Source: Mesorhizobium qingshengii
GTDB lineage: Bacteria > Pseudomonadota > Alphaproteobacteria > Rhizobiales > Rhizobiaceae
DNA length: 64,000 nt
NCBI RefSeq assembly: GCF_900103325.1
Contig: NZ_FMXM01000002.1
Location: forward strand, 372,001-436,000
Direction: 5' to 3'
This document shows, piece by piece, positions 47,748-58,390 of this stretch. The notes under the pieces are model-generated. The model was given only the letters and a program-made list of their open reading frames with translations, was not told the origin of the DNA and searched no databases. The position numbers were made by a program, and so were the translations under genes. How positions within the stretch are numbered: position 1 is the stretch's first letter; each line of letters opens with the position of its first letter.

Positions 47748-49532
47748 CTACGCGCGGGCCGCGTCGACAATGCGAAATTGCACCGTTCGGTTGCCGTTCC
47801 AGTAGTTGCCTGAGAGCGAGCCGGCGACATGCACCGTCTTGCCCCGGTTCTTGAACAGGAATTCGCCAAGTGCCGTATCGACGGCGCGGAAGGCGATTGC
47901 CTGGATGCGGCCGCCACTTTCCGACTGCAAGTCGACGCGAATGTGGTTGGTGCCGACCGGCCTGGCGTCGGCCAGCCGATGACGCGGCAGCACAAAGACG
48001 GGTGCCGCATGCCCGGCACCGAAGGGTCCCGCCTGCTCCAGCGCGTCGAGCAAACCAACCGTCGCGCCTTCGGCGGCCAGCGCGCCATCGATCGCCAGGC
48101 ATTCCTCGCCTTGCAGCCGGAACACATCGGCCGCCGCCCGCTCTTCGAAAAACGCCCTGAGCTCGCCAAGTCTCGAGCGCTCCACAGTGATGCCGGCCGC
48201 CATGCCATGGCCGCCACCCTTGACGATCAACCCGGCATCGGCGGCTTCTCGCACCAATCGGCCGAGGTCGAAACCCGATACCGATCGGCCCGAACCGGTG
48301 CCGACGCCATTGGCATTGAAGGCGATGGCGAAGGCCGGCCGCCGCGCGTGATCCTTCAGCCGTGAAGCGAGCAGGCCGACAATGCCCGGATGCCAGTTGT
48401 TGCTGGCGGTGACGACGATCGCCGGGCCATTGCCACCGGCAAGTTCGGCATCAGCCTCGGCGCGCGCCGCCGCCAGCATCTCCTGCTCCATCAGCTGCCG
48501 TTCCTGATTGAGCCGGTCGAGCGTTTCGGCAATGGTGCGAGCCTCGACTGGATCGTCGGTGGCAAGCAGGCGGCTGCCAAGTGCCGCATCGCCAATGCGC
48601 CCTCCGGCATTGATGCGCGGGCCGATGAGATAGGCCAGATGGAAGGTGCTGATCGGCTCGCCGATACGCGAAACCCGGGCGAGTGCCGCCAGCCCTTGGT
48701 TCTTTTGCTGGCGCGCCATTTGCAGCCCTTTGACCACGAAGGCGCGGTTGACGCCGATGAGCGGTACCACGTCGCAGACGGTCGCAAGTGCCACCAGATC
48801 GAGCAGCGAAAGCAGGTCCGGCGGCTCAGCGTCGGCCATACGGCCACGCAGGATCTTCGCCGTCTGCACGAGGGTGAGGAAGACGACGCCGGCTGCGCAC
48901 AGATGGCCCTGCCCGGAAAGGTCGTCGTCGCGGTTGGGATTGACGACAGCGATTGCCGCCGGCAACGGACCGCCAACCTGATGGTGATCGAGCACGACGA
49001 CATCGGCGCCGGCCGCATTGGCGGCATCGATGGAAGCGGCGCTGTTGGTGCCGCAATCGACAGTGACGATCAGTGTCGCGCCGCGCGAAACGAGTTCGCG
49101 CATGGCGTCCGGATTGGGACCATAGCCCTCGAAAATGCGATCCGGAATATAGATTTCCGACGGCACTGAGAAATGCGCGAGAAAACGCTTCAGCAAGGCC
49201 GACGAGGCGGCGCCGTCGACGTCATAGTCGCCGAAGATCGCCACCTTCTCCCTGGCTATCACCGCAGCGGCGATGCGGGCCGCTGCCCTGTCCATGTCGG
49301 TCAGCGATGCCGGATCCGGCAGCAGGTCGCGGATCGTCGGATAGAGAAACCGCTCGGTCTGCTCGGCGGTGACGCCGCGACCGGCAAGCACGCGCGCGAC
49401 AATGTCGGGCACGCCATGGCCTTGCGCGATGGCGAGCGCAATCATGTCCTGCCGCTCGGTCAGCCGGTGCTCCCAGGAGACGCCGGTAGCCGACTGCCTG
49501 ACGTCGAGGAAGAGGCGCCGTTCGCCGGTCAT
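47748..49532 (-). CDS. recJ: Single-stranded-DNA-specific exonuclease RecJ
   Basis: A 5'-3' exonuclease for recombination and mismatch repair, about 594 residues. DHH-family motifs are visible: FGDYDVDGAASSALL, TVDCGTNS, VVLDHHQVGG, and the DHHA1 region with VKGGGHGMAAGIT. It ends in an OB-fold tail (VRIQAI-type region, NYWNGNRTVQFRIVD). MTGERR at 49532 gives the usual N-terminus; the frame extends to 49571. Confidence 0.93.
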   Translation of the reverse strand: MTGERRLFLDVRQSATGVSWEHRLTERQDMIALAIAQGHGVPDIVARVLAGRGVTAEQTERFLYPTIRDLLPDPASLTDMDRAAARIAAAVIAREKVAIFGDYDVDGAASSALLKRFLAHFSVPSEIYIPDRIFEGYGPNPDAMRELVSRGATLIVTVDCGTNSAASIDAANAAGADVVVLDHHQVGGPLPAAIAVVNPNRDDDLSGQGHLCAAGVVFLTLVQTAKILRGRMADAEPPDLLSLLDLVALATVCDVVPLIGVNRAFVVKGLQMARQQKNQGLAALARVSRIGEPISTFHLAYLIGPRINAGGRIGDAALGSRLLATDDPVEARTIAETLDRLNQERQLMEQEMLAAARAEADAELAGGNGPAIVVTASNNWHPGIVGLLASRLKDHARRPAFAIAFNANGVGTGSGRSVSGFDLGRLVREAADAGLIVKGGGHGMAAGITVERSRLGELRAFFEERAAADVFRLQGEECLAIDGALAAEGATVGLLDALEQAGPFGAGHAAPVFVLPRHRLADARPVGTNHIRVDLQSESGGRIQAIAFRAVDTALGEFLFKNRGKTVHVAGSLSGNYWNGNRTVQFRIVDAARA

Positions 49533-49619
49533 GCGGTTTGCCAACTCATATGTGGCCGCAGGATAGGCCAAGGGCAGGCAAAGCCAAGCGGTTCGCGGTG
49601 ATGGGAGACCTCAAGAAAA

Positions 49620-49844
49620 CTACGCTTTCCGCTTTTCAGCCTGGCGCCGAAGCCATTCGTCCGCGGCATCCCCGATCGTCTTTTGCGCCCCGTCCTTGAG
49701 CCAGGCCATGAAAGGTCGGTCGAACCTGAACCCATCGCCGCATTCGCGGGTGAGAAAGCGACGCACGTTCTGGGTGTTGCGATAGGATTTGGTGATGGCC
49801 GTGGCACGCGAGATCGGGTCGGCGTGCCAGTCGAACGGTTTCAT
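49620..49844 (-). CDS. Small DUF6434-like protein
   Basis: A 74-residue protein starting MKPFDWHADPI at 49844. Its TKSYRNTQNVRRFLTREC and FMAWLKDGAQKTIGDAADEW match my memory of the DUF6434 domain, which in other bacteria is often joined to a SAP domain; here it stands alone. The frame is open to 49910. Function unknown. Confidence 0.75.
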   Translation of the reverse strand: MKPFDWHADPISRATAITKSYRNTQNVRRFLTRECGDGFRFDRPFMAWLKDGAQKTIGDAADEWLRRQAEKRKA

Positions 49845-49916
49845 CGCCAGGTCCTTACAGCCAGCATCGGATGCAACCAGATGGCTAACGACTGCGACGT
49901 GGCATCGCAAGCCGGT

Positions 49917-50900
49917 CTAGAACTTATCCAGATCCTGGTGCCGGGCCTTGATCTCGCGCACGGTCCGCGACGACGAGCGCAACACGATCGTGTGGGTGGT
50001 GATGTAGGTGCGGCCGAACTTCACCCCCGCCAGCATGTTGCCGTCGGTGACACCAGTGGCCGCGAACAGCACGTCGCCGCGTGCCATGTCTTCCGCACGA
50101 TAGACCCGCTTCGGATCGGAAATACCCATTTTCGCGGCGCGCGCGACCTTCTCGGGGGTATCGAGGATCAGCCGGCCCTGCAACTGGCCACCGGTGCACC
50201 GCAGCGCCGCCGCGGCCAGCACCCCTTCTGGTGCGCCGCCGGTGCCGAGATAGATGTCGATGCCGGTTTCCTCGGGATCGGTGGTGTGGATGACGCCGGC
50301 GACATCGCCGTCGCCGATCAGCCGGATCGCGGCACCCGTGGCGCGCACGGCGTCGATCAGCTTGGCATGGCGTGGCCGGTCGAGGATGCAGGCGGTGATG
50401 TCCGAAACCGCGACGCCCTTGGCCCGGGCGAGGCTTGCGATGTTCTCGGCCGGCGAGGCATCGATGTCGATGACGCCATCGCCATAGCCTGGTCCGATGG
50501 CGATCTTGTCCATGTAGACGTCGGGCGCGAACAGCAGACTGCCCTTCTCGGCGATCGCAATGACGGCGAGCGCGTTGGGCAGGTTCTTGGCGCAGATCGT
50601 CGTGCCCTCGAGCGGATCGAGCGCGATGTCGACGGCCGGACCCTTGCCGGAACCAACTGCCTCGCCGATGTAGAGCATCGGCGCCTCGTCCCGCTCGCCC
50701 TCGCCGATCACCACGGTGCCCCTGATGGAAAGCCGGTTGAGCTCCTGGCGCATGGCATCCACGGCGGCCTGGTCGGCCGCCTTCTCGTCGCCGCGACCGC
50801 GCAACCTCGCGGCGGCGACAGCGGCCCGTTCGGTGACGCGCACCAGCTCCATGGTGAGTATCCGGTCAAGACCGGCGACGATGTTCTGGGCCACATTCAT
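49917..50900 (-). CDS. glpX: Class II fructose-1,6-bisphosphatase (GlpX)
   Basis: Gluconeogenic metal-dependent phosphatase of 327 residues. Signatures are GTVVIGEGERDEAPMLYIGE, the metal site DPLEGTTICAKN and GTGGAPEGVLAAAAL. The frame extends to 50957, but family proteins start close to MNVAQNIVAGLDR (50900), which has GAGGA upstream. Confidence 0.93.
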   Translation of the reverse strand: MNVAQNIVAGLDRILTMELVRVTERAAVAAARLRGRGDEKAADQAAVDAMRQELNRLSIRGTVVIGEGERDEAPMLYIGEAVGSGKGPAVDIALDPLEGTTICAKNLPNALAVIAIAEKGSLLFAPDVYMDKIAIGPGYGDGVIDIDASPAENIASLARAKGVAVSDITACILDRPRHAKLIDAVRATGAAIRLIGDGDVAGVIHTTDPEETGIDIYLGTGGAPEGVLAAAALRCTGGQLQGRLILDTPEKVARAAKMGISDPKRVYRAEDMARGDVLFAATGVTDGNMLAGVKFGRTYITTHTIVLRSSSRTVREIKARHQDLDKF

Positions 50901-51159
50901 TTCGGCAGATCCTCGCTTGCACGCCGCCTCCCGCCGGAGGCGCGTCTCTTTTGTCAAACGAGCATGACAACGGCAAGACCTGCCGAGAGTTTTATCGAAT
51001 AACCAGGAATATCAATCGATTAAACCACATTATTGAAATGCGTCCGGGCCGGTCGGGAAGAACCGGGCCGGTCTGAAAAAGTGAAAATCATGATGGGTTA
51101 CCGGTCGGCTGCCTGACCCCATCACAGCCAGCTGCGACGCATTGGCGCGCTTCGCTCGC

Positions 51160-51327
51160 CTAGAAGACCGCGAGATATTTGAGCAGCGAAATGATGCCAA
51201 TGATGATGACGATGATCTGGACGATCTGCCTCATCCTGGCGTCGAGCGGCAGACGCTGAACCAGATAGAGAACGAGAATGATCACAAGGAACGTGATCAG
51301 GATGCCTATCAACATCGATGAAGCCAT
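51160..51327 (-). CDS. Small two-helix membrane protein (Thivi_2564 type)
   Basis: A 55-residue protein with two hydrophobic helices (about 5-23 and 34-53) joined by a basic turn QRLPLDARMRQ. It starts at 51327 with a strong AGGAGG five bases upstream. The pattern matches a family of tiny membrane proteins of unknown function. Confidence 0.8.
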   Translation of the reverse strand: MASSMLIGILITFLVIILVLYLVQRLPLDARMRQIVQIIVIIIGIISLLKYLAVF

Positions 51328-51398
51328 GGTGCCCTCCTGGAAATGATTTATTGAGAACGAGAAAATGAGCCGGCAAAGCCGGCTCTATCGGGACGCCA

Positions 51399-51755
51399 TC
51401 AATACCAGCGGCGCGGCGTGTCGTTCATCGACTGGCCAATCGCGAGCCCAGCCAGAAAGCCGAGCAGGCCGATTACACCAACCACGGCTGTCGTCGTGCC
51501 AGGATTCTCACGCGCGACTTCCGACACCGCCTGGGCCTGAGTGCGCAACTGCTGGGCGGTTCGCGACGCGCGGCTAGCCGCGGTATCGTAGAAATCGGAA
51601 GCCTGCTCGCTGGCGTCGTCCAGCATTTCCGCGCTGCGCGCCGAAATGCTCTTGTTGATCTTGGTGATCTCCTTGCGCAGTTCGGCGATCTGCTTTTCCA
51701 GCGCCTTCTGAATGTCGTCGATATGGGGGGTGTCGGACTTGTTGGTATCGGCCAT
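51399..51755 (-). CDS. DUF883 (ElaB/YqjD-like) membrane-anchored protein
   Basis: A 118-residue protein: a charged amphipathic N-terminal helix (IQKALEKQIAELRKEITKINKSISARSAEMLDDASEQAS) and one C-terminal membrane helix (TTAVVGVIGLLGFLAGLAIGQS), the layout of the ribosome-associated, stress-induced YqjD/ElaB group. Start MADTNK at 51755. It may be co-transcribed with the two-helix gene downstream. Confidence 0.85.
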   Translation of the reverse strand: MADTNKSDTPHIDDIQKALEKQIAELRKEITKINKSISARSAEMLDDASEQASDFYDTAASRASRTAQQLRTQAQAVSEVARENPGTTTAVVGVIGLLGFLAGLAIGQSMNDTPRRWY

Positions 51756-51889
51756 GAAGCGGTTCCTTTGGGTTGCTGACCAAGAGAACGGCGCCGAGGC
51801 GAATTCGTTCCGGCATATCGCGGCTGTTTGCCATCGCACCGAGGTGCGATACCAGCGCGATCTTGCCCGCGCTGCGGCCCGACTGGAAG

Positions 51890-53203
51890 CTACCCTGCCC
51901 GCTCGATGCGGATAACCTGCGGCTTGTCGGTCAGGTGACCATCCTTGGTGATGCCGTCGACGGCCTTGCGCACGGCGGCCTCGGTCGTCTCGTGAGTCAC
52001 GAGGATCACCGTCTTCTGCGCCGCAGCCTCCCCGCTGACGGCGTGCTGGACGATCGATTCCAGCGAGATATCGTTGTCGGCCATGCGCTTGGCGATCGCC
52101 GCGAACACGCCGATGCGGTCGTGCACCGTCAGGCGGATGAAATAGCCGCCGGCATGGCTGCGCATCTGCGCCTTCTTGTAGGGTTTCAGTTCCTTCGCCG
52201 GCCGGCCAAAGACCGGGCCATGCTGGAAGCCGGGCCGGCTCTTGGCGATGTCGGCGATGTCGCCGATAACGGCCGAGGCTGTGGCGTTGCCGCCGGCGCC
52301 GGGGCCGGAGAGCAGCAGTTCGCCCAGTATGTCGGTCTCGATCGCCACCGCATTGGTGACGCCATGCACCTGCGCGATGACCGAGGCCGTTGGCACCATG
52401 GTCGGGTGCACGCGCTGCTCGATGCCGCTTTCGGTACGCTGGGCGACACCAAGCAGCTTGATCCGGTAGCCGAGATCGCCGGCCGCCCGGATATCCGCCT
52501 GGGTGATATTGGAAATGCCTTCCATATAAATGTCGCTGGCGGCGATCTTCGTGCCGAAGGCAAGGCTGGTCAGGATCGACAGCTTGTGCGCGGTATCATG
52601 GCCCTCGATGTCGAAGGTCGGATCGGCCTCGGCATAGCCCAGCCGTTGCGCGTCCTTCAGGCAAGCATCGAACGAGATGCCCTCGGCCTCCATGCGGGTG
52701 AGGATATAGTTGCACGTGCCGTTGAGAATGCCGAACACGCGGGTGACCGAATTACCGGCCATCGCCTCGCGCATCGTCTTAATGACGGGAATACCGCCCG
52801 CCACCGCCGCTTCGTAGTTGAGCAGCACGCCACGCTTCTCGGCGATCTCGGCCAGCGCAACACCATGCTTGGCGAGCAGCGCCTTGTTGGCGGTGACGAC
52901 ATGATGGCCGGCTTCGAGCGCCGCCTTCACCGCGGCGCGCGCCGGCCCCTCGTCGCCGCCGATCAGTTCGACGAAAACATCGATATCGGCGGCCTGCGCC
53001 ATCTTGACTGGATCGTCGAACCATTTCGCCGATCCGAGATCAACGCCGCGATCGCGTTTCTTGTCGCGCGCCGAGACCGCGGTGACGATGATATCGCGCC
53101 CGCACTGCCGGGTCAGTTCCGCCGCCTTGTCGCGCAGCACACGCGCCACCGAAGCGCCAACCGTGCCAAGACCGGCAATTCCAACACGCAGTGCTTCAGC
53201 CAT
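51890..53203 (-). CDS. hom: Homoserine dehydrogenase
   Basis: NAD(P)-dependent enzyme of threonine/methionine synthesis reducing aspartate semialdehyde. The 437 residues have an N-terminal Rossmann motif (GIAGLGTVGASVARVL), the core GILNGTCNYILTRME and DIEGHDTAHKLSIL, and a C-terminal ACT domain (FIRLTVHDRIGVFAAIAKRMADNDISLES), giving likely threonine feedback. It lies 46 bp downstream of the aminotransferase gene. Confidence 0.95.
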   Translation of the reverse strand: MAEALRVGIAGLGTVGASVARVLRDKAAELTRQCGRDIIVTAVSARDKKRDRGVDLGSAKWFDDPVKMAQAADIDVFVELIGGDEGPARAAVKAALEAGHHVVTANKALLAKHGVALAEIAEKRGVLLNYEAAVAGGIPVIKTMREAMAGNSVTRVFGILNGTCNYILTRMEAEGISFDACLKDAQRLGYAEADPTFDIEGHDTAHKLSILTSLAFGTKIAASDIYMEGISNITQADIRAAGDLGYRIKLLGVAQRTESGIEQRVHPTMVPTASVIAQVHGVTNAVAIETDILGELLLSGPGAGGNATASAVIGDIADIAKSRPGFQHGPVFGRPAKELKPYKKAQMRSHAGGYFIRLTVHDRIGVFAAIAKRMADNDISLESIVQHAVSGEAAAQKTVILVTHETTEAAVRKAVDGITKDGHLTDKPQVIRIERAG

Positions 53204-53249
53204 AGCCGGCGACGTCCTTCAACTCAGATCGAAATTGTGTGCGAAAAAC

Positions 53250-54467
53250 CTACCGGTGTGCGGAAAGCGGCACCACGTTGTTGGGTTGCTTGGCGCTGGT
53301 CGACAGGAAGCGCTTGATGTTGCGCGCCGCCTGCCTGATCCGGTGCTCGTTCTCGACCAGCGCGACACGCACGAAATCATCGCCATGTTCGCCAAAGCCG
53401 ACACCGGGCGCCACCGCCACGTCGGCGTGCTCGATGAGCAGCTTGGAGAATTCGAGCGAGCCGAGATGACGGAACGGCTCAGGAATCGGCGCCCAGGCGA
53501 ACATCGAGGCCGCGGGCGCGGGAATGGTCCAGCCGGCCCGGCCGAAGGCATCGACCATCACGTCGCGACGCTTGTGGTAGATGTCACGCACCTCGGCGAT
53601 GTCGGCGCCGTCACCGTTGAGCGCATGCGCGGCCGCCACCTGGATCGGCGTGAAGGCGCCATAGTCGAGATAGGATTTCACTCGCGTCAGCGCCGAGATC
53701 AGCCGCTCGTTGCCAACGGCAAAGCCCATGCGCCAGCCGGGCATGGAAAAGGTCTTCGACATCGAGGTGAACTCGACGCAGACGTCGATCGCGCCCGGCA
53801 CCTGCAGCACTGAAGGCGGCGGATTGCCGTCGAAATAGATCTCCGAATAGGCAAGGTCGGAAAGGATGATGATGTCGTTCTTCTTCGCGAACGCCACCAC
53901 GTCCTTGTAGAAATCGAGCGAAGCGACCAGCGCCGTCGGGTTCGACGGATAGTTGAGGATCAGCGCCAGCGGCTTCGGGATCGAATGGCGAACACCGCGC
54001 TCGAGCGCCGGGATAAAGCCGTCATCGGGCTCCACCTGCAGCGAGCGGATGACGCCACCCGACATGATGAAGCCGAAAGCGTGGATCGGATAGGTCGGAT
54101 TGGGGCACAGGATCACGTCGCCCGGGGCGGTGATCGCCTGCGCCATGTTGGCGAAGCCCTCTTTCGAACCCAGTGTCGCCACCACTTGCGTGTCCGGATT
54201 GAGTTTCACGCCGAAGCGGCGGGCATAGTAGTTGGCCTGGGCGCGACGCAGGCCCGGAATACCGCGCGAAGAGGAATAACGATGGGTGCGCGGATCGCGC
54301 ACGACCTCGCAAAGCTTGTCGACGATCGCCTTGGGGGTCGGCAGGTCCGGATTGCCCATGCCGAGGTCGATGATGTCGGCGCCGCGCGAACGGGCGCTGG
54401 CCTTGAGCCGATTGACCTGCTCGAAGACGTAAGGCGGAAGCCGGCGGACCTTGTGAAATTCTTCCAT
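53250..54467 (-). CDS. Class I aminotransferase (AlaC / LL-diaminopimelate aminotransferase-like)
   Basis: A 405-residue PLP enzyme. Signatures are DLGMGNPDLPTPKAIVDKL, RYSSSRGIPGLR, NYPSNPTALVA, DLAYSEIYFDG and the lysine motif SMSKTFSMPGWRMGF. The N-terminus EEFHKVRRLPPYVFEQV is that of alanine aminotransferases AlaC, often annotated as DapL in rhizobia. It precedes hom, so its product may feed alanine or aspartate-family metabolism. Confidence 0.9.
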   Translation of the reverse strand: MEEFHKVRRLPPYVFEQVNRLKASARSRGADIIDLGMGNPDLPTPKAIVDKLCEVVRDPRTHRYSSSRGIPGLRRAQANYYARRFGVKLNPDTQVVATLGSKEGFANMAQAITAPGDVILCPNPTYPIHAFGFIMSGGVIRSLQVEPDDGFIPALERGVRHSIPKPLALILNYPSNPTALVASLDFYKDVVAFAKKNDIIILSDLAYSEIYFDGNPPPSVLQVPGAIDVCVEFTSMSKTFSMPGWRMGFAVGNERLISALTRVKSYLDYGAFTPIQVAAAHALNGDGADIAEVRDIYHKRRDVMVDAFGRAGWTIPAPAASMFAWAPIPEPFRHLGSLEFSKLLIEHADVAVAPGVGFGEHGDDFVRVALVENEHRIRQAARNIKRFLSTSAKQPNNVVPLSAHR

Positions 54468-54524
54468 GGCAGTTCCAGACATCACTTGGTGTTTGGGGGG
54501 CGCGTTTGCGCGCGCCCTATATAC

Positions 54525-54911
54525 TCATTTGCAGGTAGGGTCGAGGGTCGGGTCGCATTTGCCTTCGATCTGCCTCAGCGTTTCGCCGCCGTGTTTCTTG
54601 GCAAGATCCTTGAGCGCCGCCTGGTCGGTGACCTTGGGACCGCCGCCTTTCGCGCCCTGCGCGTTCTCATCCGCCTTCAATTGCGCAAGCTTGGCGTTCT
54701 TCTCGGCTTCGGTGAACTGCGGTGCCGCCACCTGGGGCTTGATGTTCAGGTTTGGAAAGGTGCCGGTGTCCTTCGGCCCCATGCCCGCCGCGACGGGCCC
54801 CGGGCCGTTGGTGCTCGAACATCCGGCAATCCCCAGAAGGATGATTGCCGCGCCGATGCGCAGAAAACGTCCAGCGCCGAAAAAAACAGTCTCGCCAATA
54901 TTAATCGTCAT
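54525..54911 (-). CDS. Small lipoprotein of unknown function
   Basis: A 128-residue lipoprotein with a signal sequence and lipobox LGIAGC (C31). The mature part is hydrophilic, with a helical [18 protein letters not shown] and a conserved-looking C-terminus [27 protein letters not shown] that contains two cysteines. Start ATG 54911; the frame runs to 55022. Its gene diverges from phaC. Confidence 0.8.
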   Translation of the reverse strand: MTINIGETVFFGAGRFLRIGAAIILLGIAGCSSTNGPGPVAAGMGPKDTGTFPNLNIKPQVAAPQFTEAEKNAKLAQLKADENAQGAKGGGPKVTDQAALKDLAKKHGGETLRQIEGKCDPTLDPTCK

Positions 54912-55009
54912 ATTGTTTCCTTGGCAGCCGAGGTAGAGCGAGATTGGACCCGGTCGGATGTCCCATGTTAATATGTCAAGAAAACGCTTCGGGAGGAACC
55001 CCGCGAACC

Positions 55010-56845
55010 ATGTCCAAGACACCCGATTCGGGCAAAGCGGAAGATGACGAGCCTTCGACCGTCGAGCAATATCTGGTGAAGGACCCGGAACGCTTCGCCC
55101 TGAACATGGCGCGCATGATTGAGCAGGCCGGCAAGGCTGCTTCCGCGTGGGCTGAGCCGCGCGAAAAAGGCGAGGTGCGCGACAGCGTCGCCGAGCCGGT
55201 TGTCGACATGGTGAAGACCTTCTCCAAGCTCAGCGAATACTGGCTTTCCGATCCGCAGCGCGCGCTGGAAGCGCAGACGCGGCTGTTCTCCGGCTACATG
55301 ACTGTCTGGGCCAACGCCATTCAGCGCACCAGCAACGCCGCCGAAGGCACTGAAGACGCCGTCAAGCCGGAACGCGGCGACAAGCGCTTCCTCGACCCCG
55401 AATGGGGCCGCAACGCCTTCTTCGATTTTCTCAAGCAGACCTATCTCGTCACCTCGCGCTGGGCGGCCGACCTGGTTGAGCACGCCGATGGCCTGGACGA
55501 GCACACCCGCCACAAGGCCGGCTTCTATGTCAAGCAGGTGTCCAACGCCATCTCGCCGTCGAATTTCATCCTGACCAACCCGGAATTGTTTCGCGAAACC
55601 GTCGCCTCGAACGGCGAAAACCTGGTGCGCGGCATGAAGATGCTGGCCGAGGACATCGCCGCCGGCAAGGGCGATCTGAAGCTGCGCCAGGCCGACTATT
55701 CGCCCTTCGAGATCGGCAAGAACATCGCCACCACTCCCGGCAAGGTGGTTGGCCGCAGCGATGTCGCCGAGATCATCCAATACGATCCCGCGACCGAGAT
55801 GGTGCTCAAGCGGCCGCTGCTGATCTGCCCGCCTTGGATCAACAAGTTCTACATCCTCGATCTCAATCCGCAGAAGTCCTTCATCCGCTGGGCTGTTGAA
55901 CAGGGCCACACCGTCTTCGTCATCTCCTGGATCAACCCGGACGAGCGCCACGGCACCAAGAGCTGGGAAGCCTACATACGCGAAGGGCTGCAATACGGCC
56001 TCGACACGATCGAGAAGGCCACCGGCGAAAGGGACGTCAACGCGATCGGCTATTGCGTCGGCGGCACGCTGCTGGCGGCGGCACTGGCGCTGATGGCACA
56101 AGAGGGCGACGACCGCATCAAGTCGGCCACCCTCTTCACCACGCAGGTCGACTTCACCCATGCCGGCGACCTGAAAGTCTTCGTCGACGAGGAACAGGTC
56201 GCGGCGGTGGAAAAATCGATGAGCGAAAAGGGCTATCTCGACGGCACCAAGATGGCGACCGCCTTCAACATGCTGCGTTCGGGCGACCTGATCTGGCCTT
56301 ATGTCGTCAACAACTACATGCGCGGCAAGGATCCCCTGCCCTTCGACCTGCTCTACTGGAATGCCGATTCGACCCGCATGGGCGCGGCCAACCACTCTTT
56401 TTATCTGCGCAACTGCTATCTCGAGAACAACCTTTCACGCGGCACGATGGAACTGGCGGGGCACACGGTGTCGCTCGCCGACATCACCATTCCGGTCTAC
56501 AACCTCGCCTCCAGGGAAGATCACATCGCGCCGGCCCTCTCCGTTTTCCTCGGCTCGAAATATTTCGGCGGCAAGGTCGACTACGTCATGGCCGGGTCGG
56601 GCCATATCGCAGGCGTCGTCAATCCGCCGGCATCCAAGAAGTATCAGTACTGGACCGGAGGGACGCCGACGGGCGACTTCGACCAGTGGGTTGCCGGGGC
56701 CACCGAACATCCAGGATCCTGGTGGCCGCACTGGCAAGACTGGATCGAGGCCAAGGACAACACCCGCGTGCCGGCTCGCAAACCCGGCAAGCATATGAAA
56801 ACCTTGGGGGATGCTCCCGGTACCTATGTGAAGGTGCGTGTGTAA
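55010..56845 (+). CDS. phaC: Class I poly(3-hydroxyalkanoate) synthase
   Basis: Polymerises hydroxyacyl-CoA into PHA storage granules. The 611 residues carry the lipase-like box GYCVGG with nucleophile C349, the [18 protein letters not shown] block, and C-terminal [12 protein letters not shown] and [13 protein letters not shown] containing the catalytic Asp and His. Length and motifs are class I. ATG 55010 follows GGGAGGAA. phaA/phaB and phasin genes are not in the window. Confidence 0.95.
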   Translation: MSKTPDSGKAEDDEPSTVEQYLVKDPERFALNMARMIEQAGKAASAWAEPREKGEVRDSVAEPVVDMVKTFSKLSEYWLSDPQRALEAQTRLFSGYMTVWANAIQRTSNAAEGTEDAVKPERGDKRFLDPEWGRNAFFDFLKQTYLVTSRWAADLVEHADGLDEHTRHKAGFYVKQVSNAISPSNFILTNPELFRETVASNGENLVRGMKMLAEDIAAGKGDLKLRQADYSPFEIGKNIATTPGKVVGRSDVAEIIQYDPATEMVLKRPLLICPPWINKFYILDLNPQKSFIRWAVEQGHTVFVISWINPDERHGTKSWEAYIREGLQYGLDTIEKATGERDVNAIGYCVGGTLLAAALALMAQEGDDRIKSATLFTTQVDFTHAGDLKVFVDEEQVAAVEKSMSEKGYLDGTKMATAFNMLRSGDLIWPYVVNNYMRGKDPLPFDLLYWNADSTRMGAANHSFYLRNCYLENNLSRGTMELAGHTVSLADITIPVYNLASREDHIAPALSVFLGSKYFGGKVDYVMAGSGHIAGVVNPPASKKYQYWTGGTPTGDFDQWVAGATEHPGSWWPHWQDWIEAKDNTRVPARKPGKHMKTLGDAPGTYVKVRV

Positions 56846-57064
56846 CGGACTGTAATGTCTGGTGAGTTGACGGACCGGCAAAAGCGGGCGAAATGGTGTC
56901 GTCAACCTTCAAGCGGCCGCAATTCGTCAATCGCTGCAAAAATACTTCCAGGCTTGCTGATTTGACACAGGTCTCGTTTCCGGATCGGAGACAAAGGTAC
57001 TCGACGCGACGTTTCAGTGCCGCGCCAAGGATATACCGACCGGACATCGAGGGGGAATTTGGCT

Positions 57065-58312
57065 TTGAAATCAGCAGGATGGAGCCTCGCAAAGGGAGAA
57101 CGTCGCGCCATCATGGCAGCGCTCTGTTCCGTGCTTCTGGCTTCCTGCACCTCGGCTGGCGACCCGACAATGTCGGTTGGAATGCCGGGTTACAGCGCTA
57201 CCGCATCGGACATAAGCGCGGCCTCGAGCGTCAAGGCGACCACTGTCGCCGATTCGTCGCAGGTCACCACCGAGCAGACGACCGTGATGACGGCAAGCGA
57301 TACGGCGCTTCCCGAGACGGTCGCCTATGTACCAATAACGAACCCCCAGGCCGCCTTTCCGCTGACTCCTCCGGCGGGCGCCGAAACGATCGCGGGAAAC
57401 ACGCCGCAGTCATTGCAGCAGCCGGCACAGCCGGCGCGGGAGAACGATGCGGTCGCGCAACAGATTGCCGCCGCCGATGCAGGCGTGACCGCGCCAAAAC
57501 CCGCAGCCGCGCCGGCGATGAACAATCCGGTCTACGTGACGGCTGGCGAGATGCCACAGTCGCCGCAGGTCGAAGCACCCAAGAAAAAAGGCTTCCTGGC
57601 CTCGATGTTTGGCGCCACGCCCGCCTCGGCGACGCCGCTCATCAACACCAGGTCGGCTGAGCTGCCCGCAGCGCAGGCCAAGCCGGCGCCAGCACCGGCA
57701 AAGCCGATCATCACGCTGGCCTCGGCCAATTCCACGGCAAAGCCGGTGCAACTGGCCTCGATCGGGGGCGATACCGGTCACATCACCGGTATCGATGCCC
57801 TGCCCGGCGTGCGCCAGACGGCCCTGTTCGAAATCAAGCGCAAATCCGGCCTCGACGACGAAAGCGACGTCGACCTCAATGAGGACGAGGGCACGGGCGC
57901 CGGGGCCTATCAGGTCGCGTCCGCCGCCGGAATGGCCCGGCTGGCGCCCAACGGATTGCTCAAGCAGAACGAGAGCGTCGACGTGGCGTGCCTGAAGCCC
58001 TCGCTGGTTCGGGTGCTGAAGACGATCGAAGGCCACTACGGCCGCAAGATGACGGTGACGTCAGGCTATCGCGACCCGGCCCGCAACCGCCGTGCCAACG
58101 GTGCCAAGAATTCGCTGCACATGTATTGCGCCGCCGCCGACATCCAGGTCCCCGGCGTTTCGAAATGGGAGCTGGCAAGCTATATCAGAAGCATGCCCGG
58201 CCGCGGCGGCGTCGGCACCTACTGCCACACCGAATCTGTGCACGTCGATGTCGGACCCGAGCGCGACTGGAACTGGCGTTGCCGCAGGCGCAGCGGCGGT
58301 GGCGACGGCTAG
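57065..58312 (+). CDS. YcbK-family peptidase (M15A), lipoprotein
   Basis: A protein of about 415 residues with a signal and lipobox SVLLASC, a long low-complexity Ala/Pro/Thr-rich linker (to about residue 290), then a C-terminal M15 peptidase domain: MTVTSGYRDPARN, NSLHMYCAAADIQVPG and SVHVDVGPERDW supply the zinc ligands. It may trim peptidoglycan. TTG 57065 sits seven bases after GAGGGGGAA; ATG 57017 is in frame but lacks a ribosome site. Confidence 0.85.
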   Translation: MKSAGWSLAKGERRAIMAALCSVLLASCTSAGDPTMSVGMPGYSATASDISAASSVKATTVADSSQVTTEQTTVMTASDTALPETVAYVPITNPQAAFPLTPPAGAETIAGNTPQSLQQPAQPARENDAVAQQIAAADAGVTAPKPAAAPAMNNPVYVTAGEMPQSPQVEAPKKKGFLASMFGATPASATPLINTRSAELPAAQAKPAPAPAKPIITLASANSTAKPVQLASIGGDTGHITGIDALPGVRQTALFEIKRKSGLDDESDVDLNEDEGTGAGAYQVASAAGMARLAPNGLLKQNESVDVACLKPSLVRVLKTIEGHYGRKMTVTSGYRDPARNRRANGAKNSLHMYCAAADIQVPGVSKWELASYIRSMPGRGGVGTYCHTESVHVDVGPERDWNWRCRRRSGGGDG

Positions 58313-58320
58313 CAGCAACC

Positions 58321-58390
58321 TCGTCATCCCAGGGTGAAGCAGGAGCGAGGCTCCGTCGCGGAGACCTTGGAATCCATGCCGTAACCTTGG
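58321..58390. repeat. Intergenic repeat of the 'cgtcatccc...ccatgccgt' type
   Basis: The stretch cgtcatcccagggtgaag ... gagaccttggaatccatgccgtaacc resembles an imperfect palindromic element I associate with gaps in mesorhizobial genomes. The cccaggg and ccttgg arms are partly complementary. It lies between the peptidase gene and tRNA-Glu. Confidence 0.5.

Noticed and set aside
54968..56395. 475-residue minus-strand frame
   Set aside because: Antisense shadow of phaC, with no recognisable domain.
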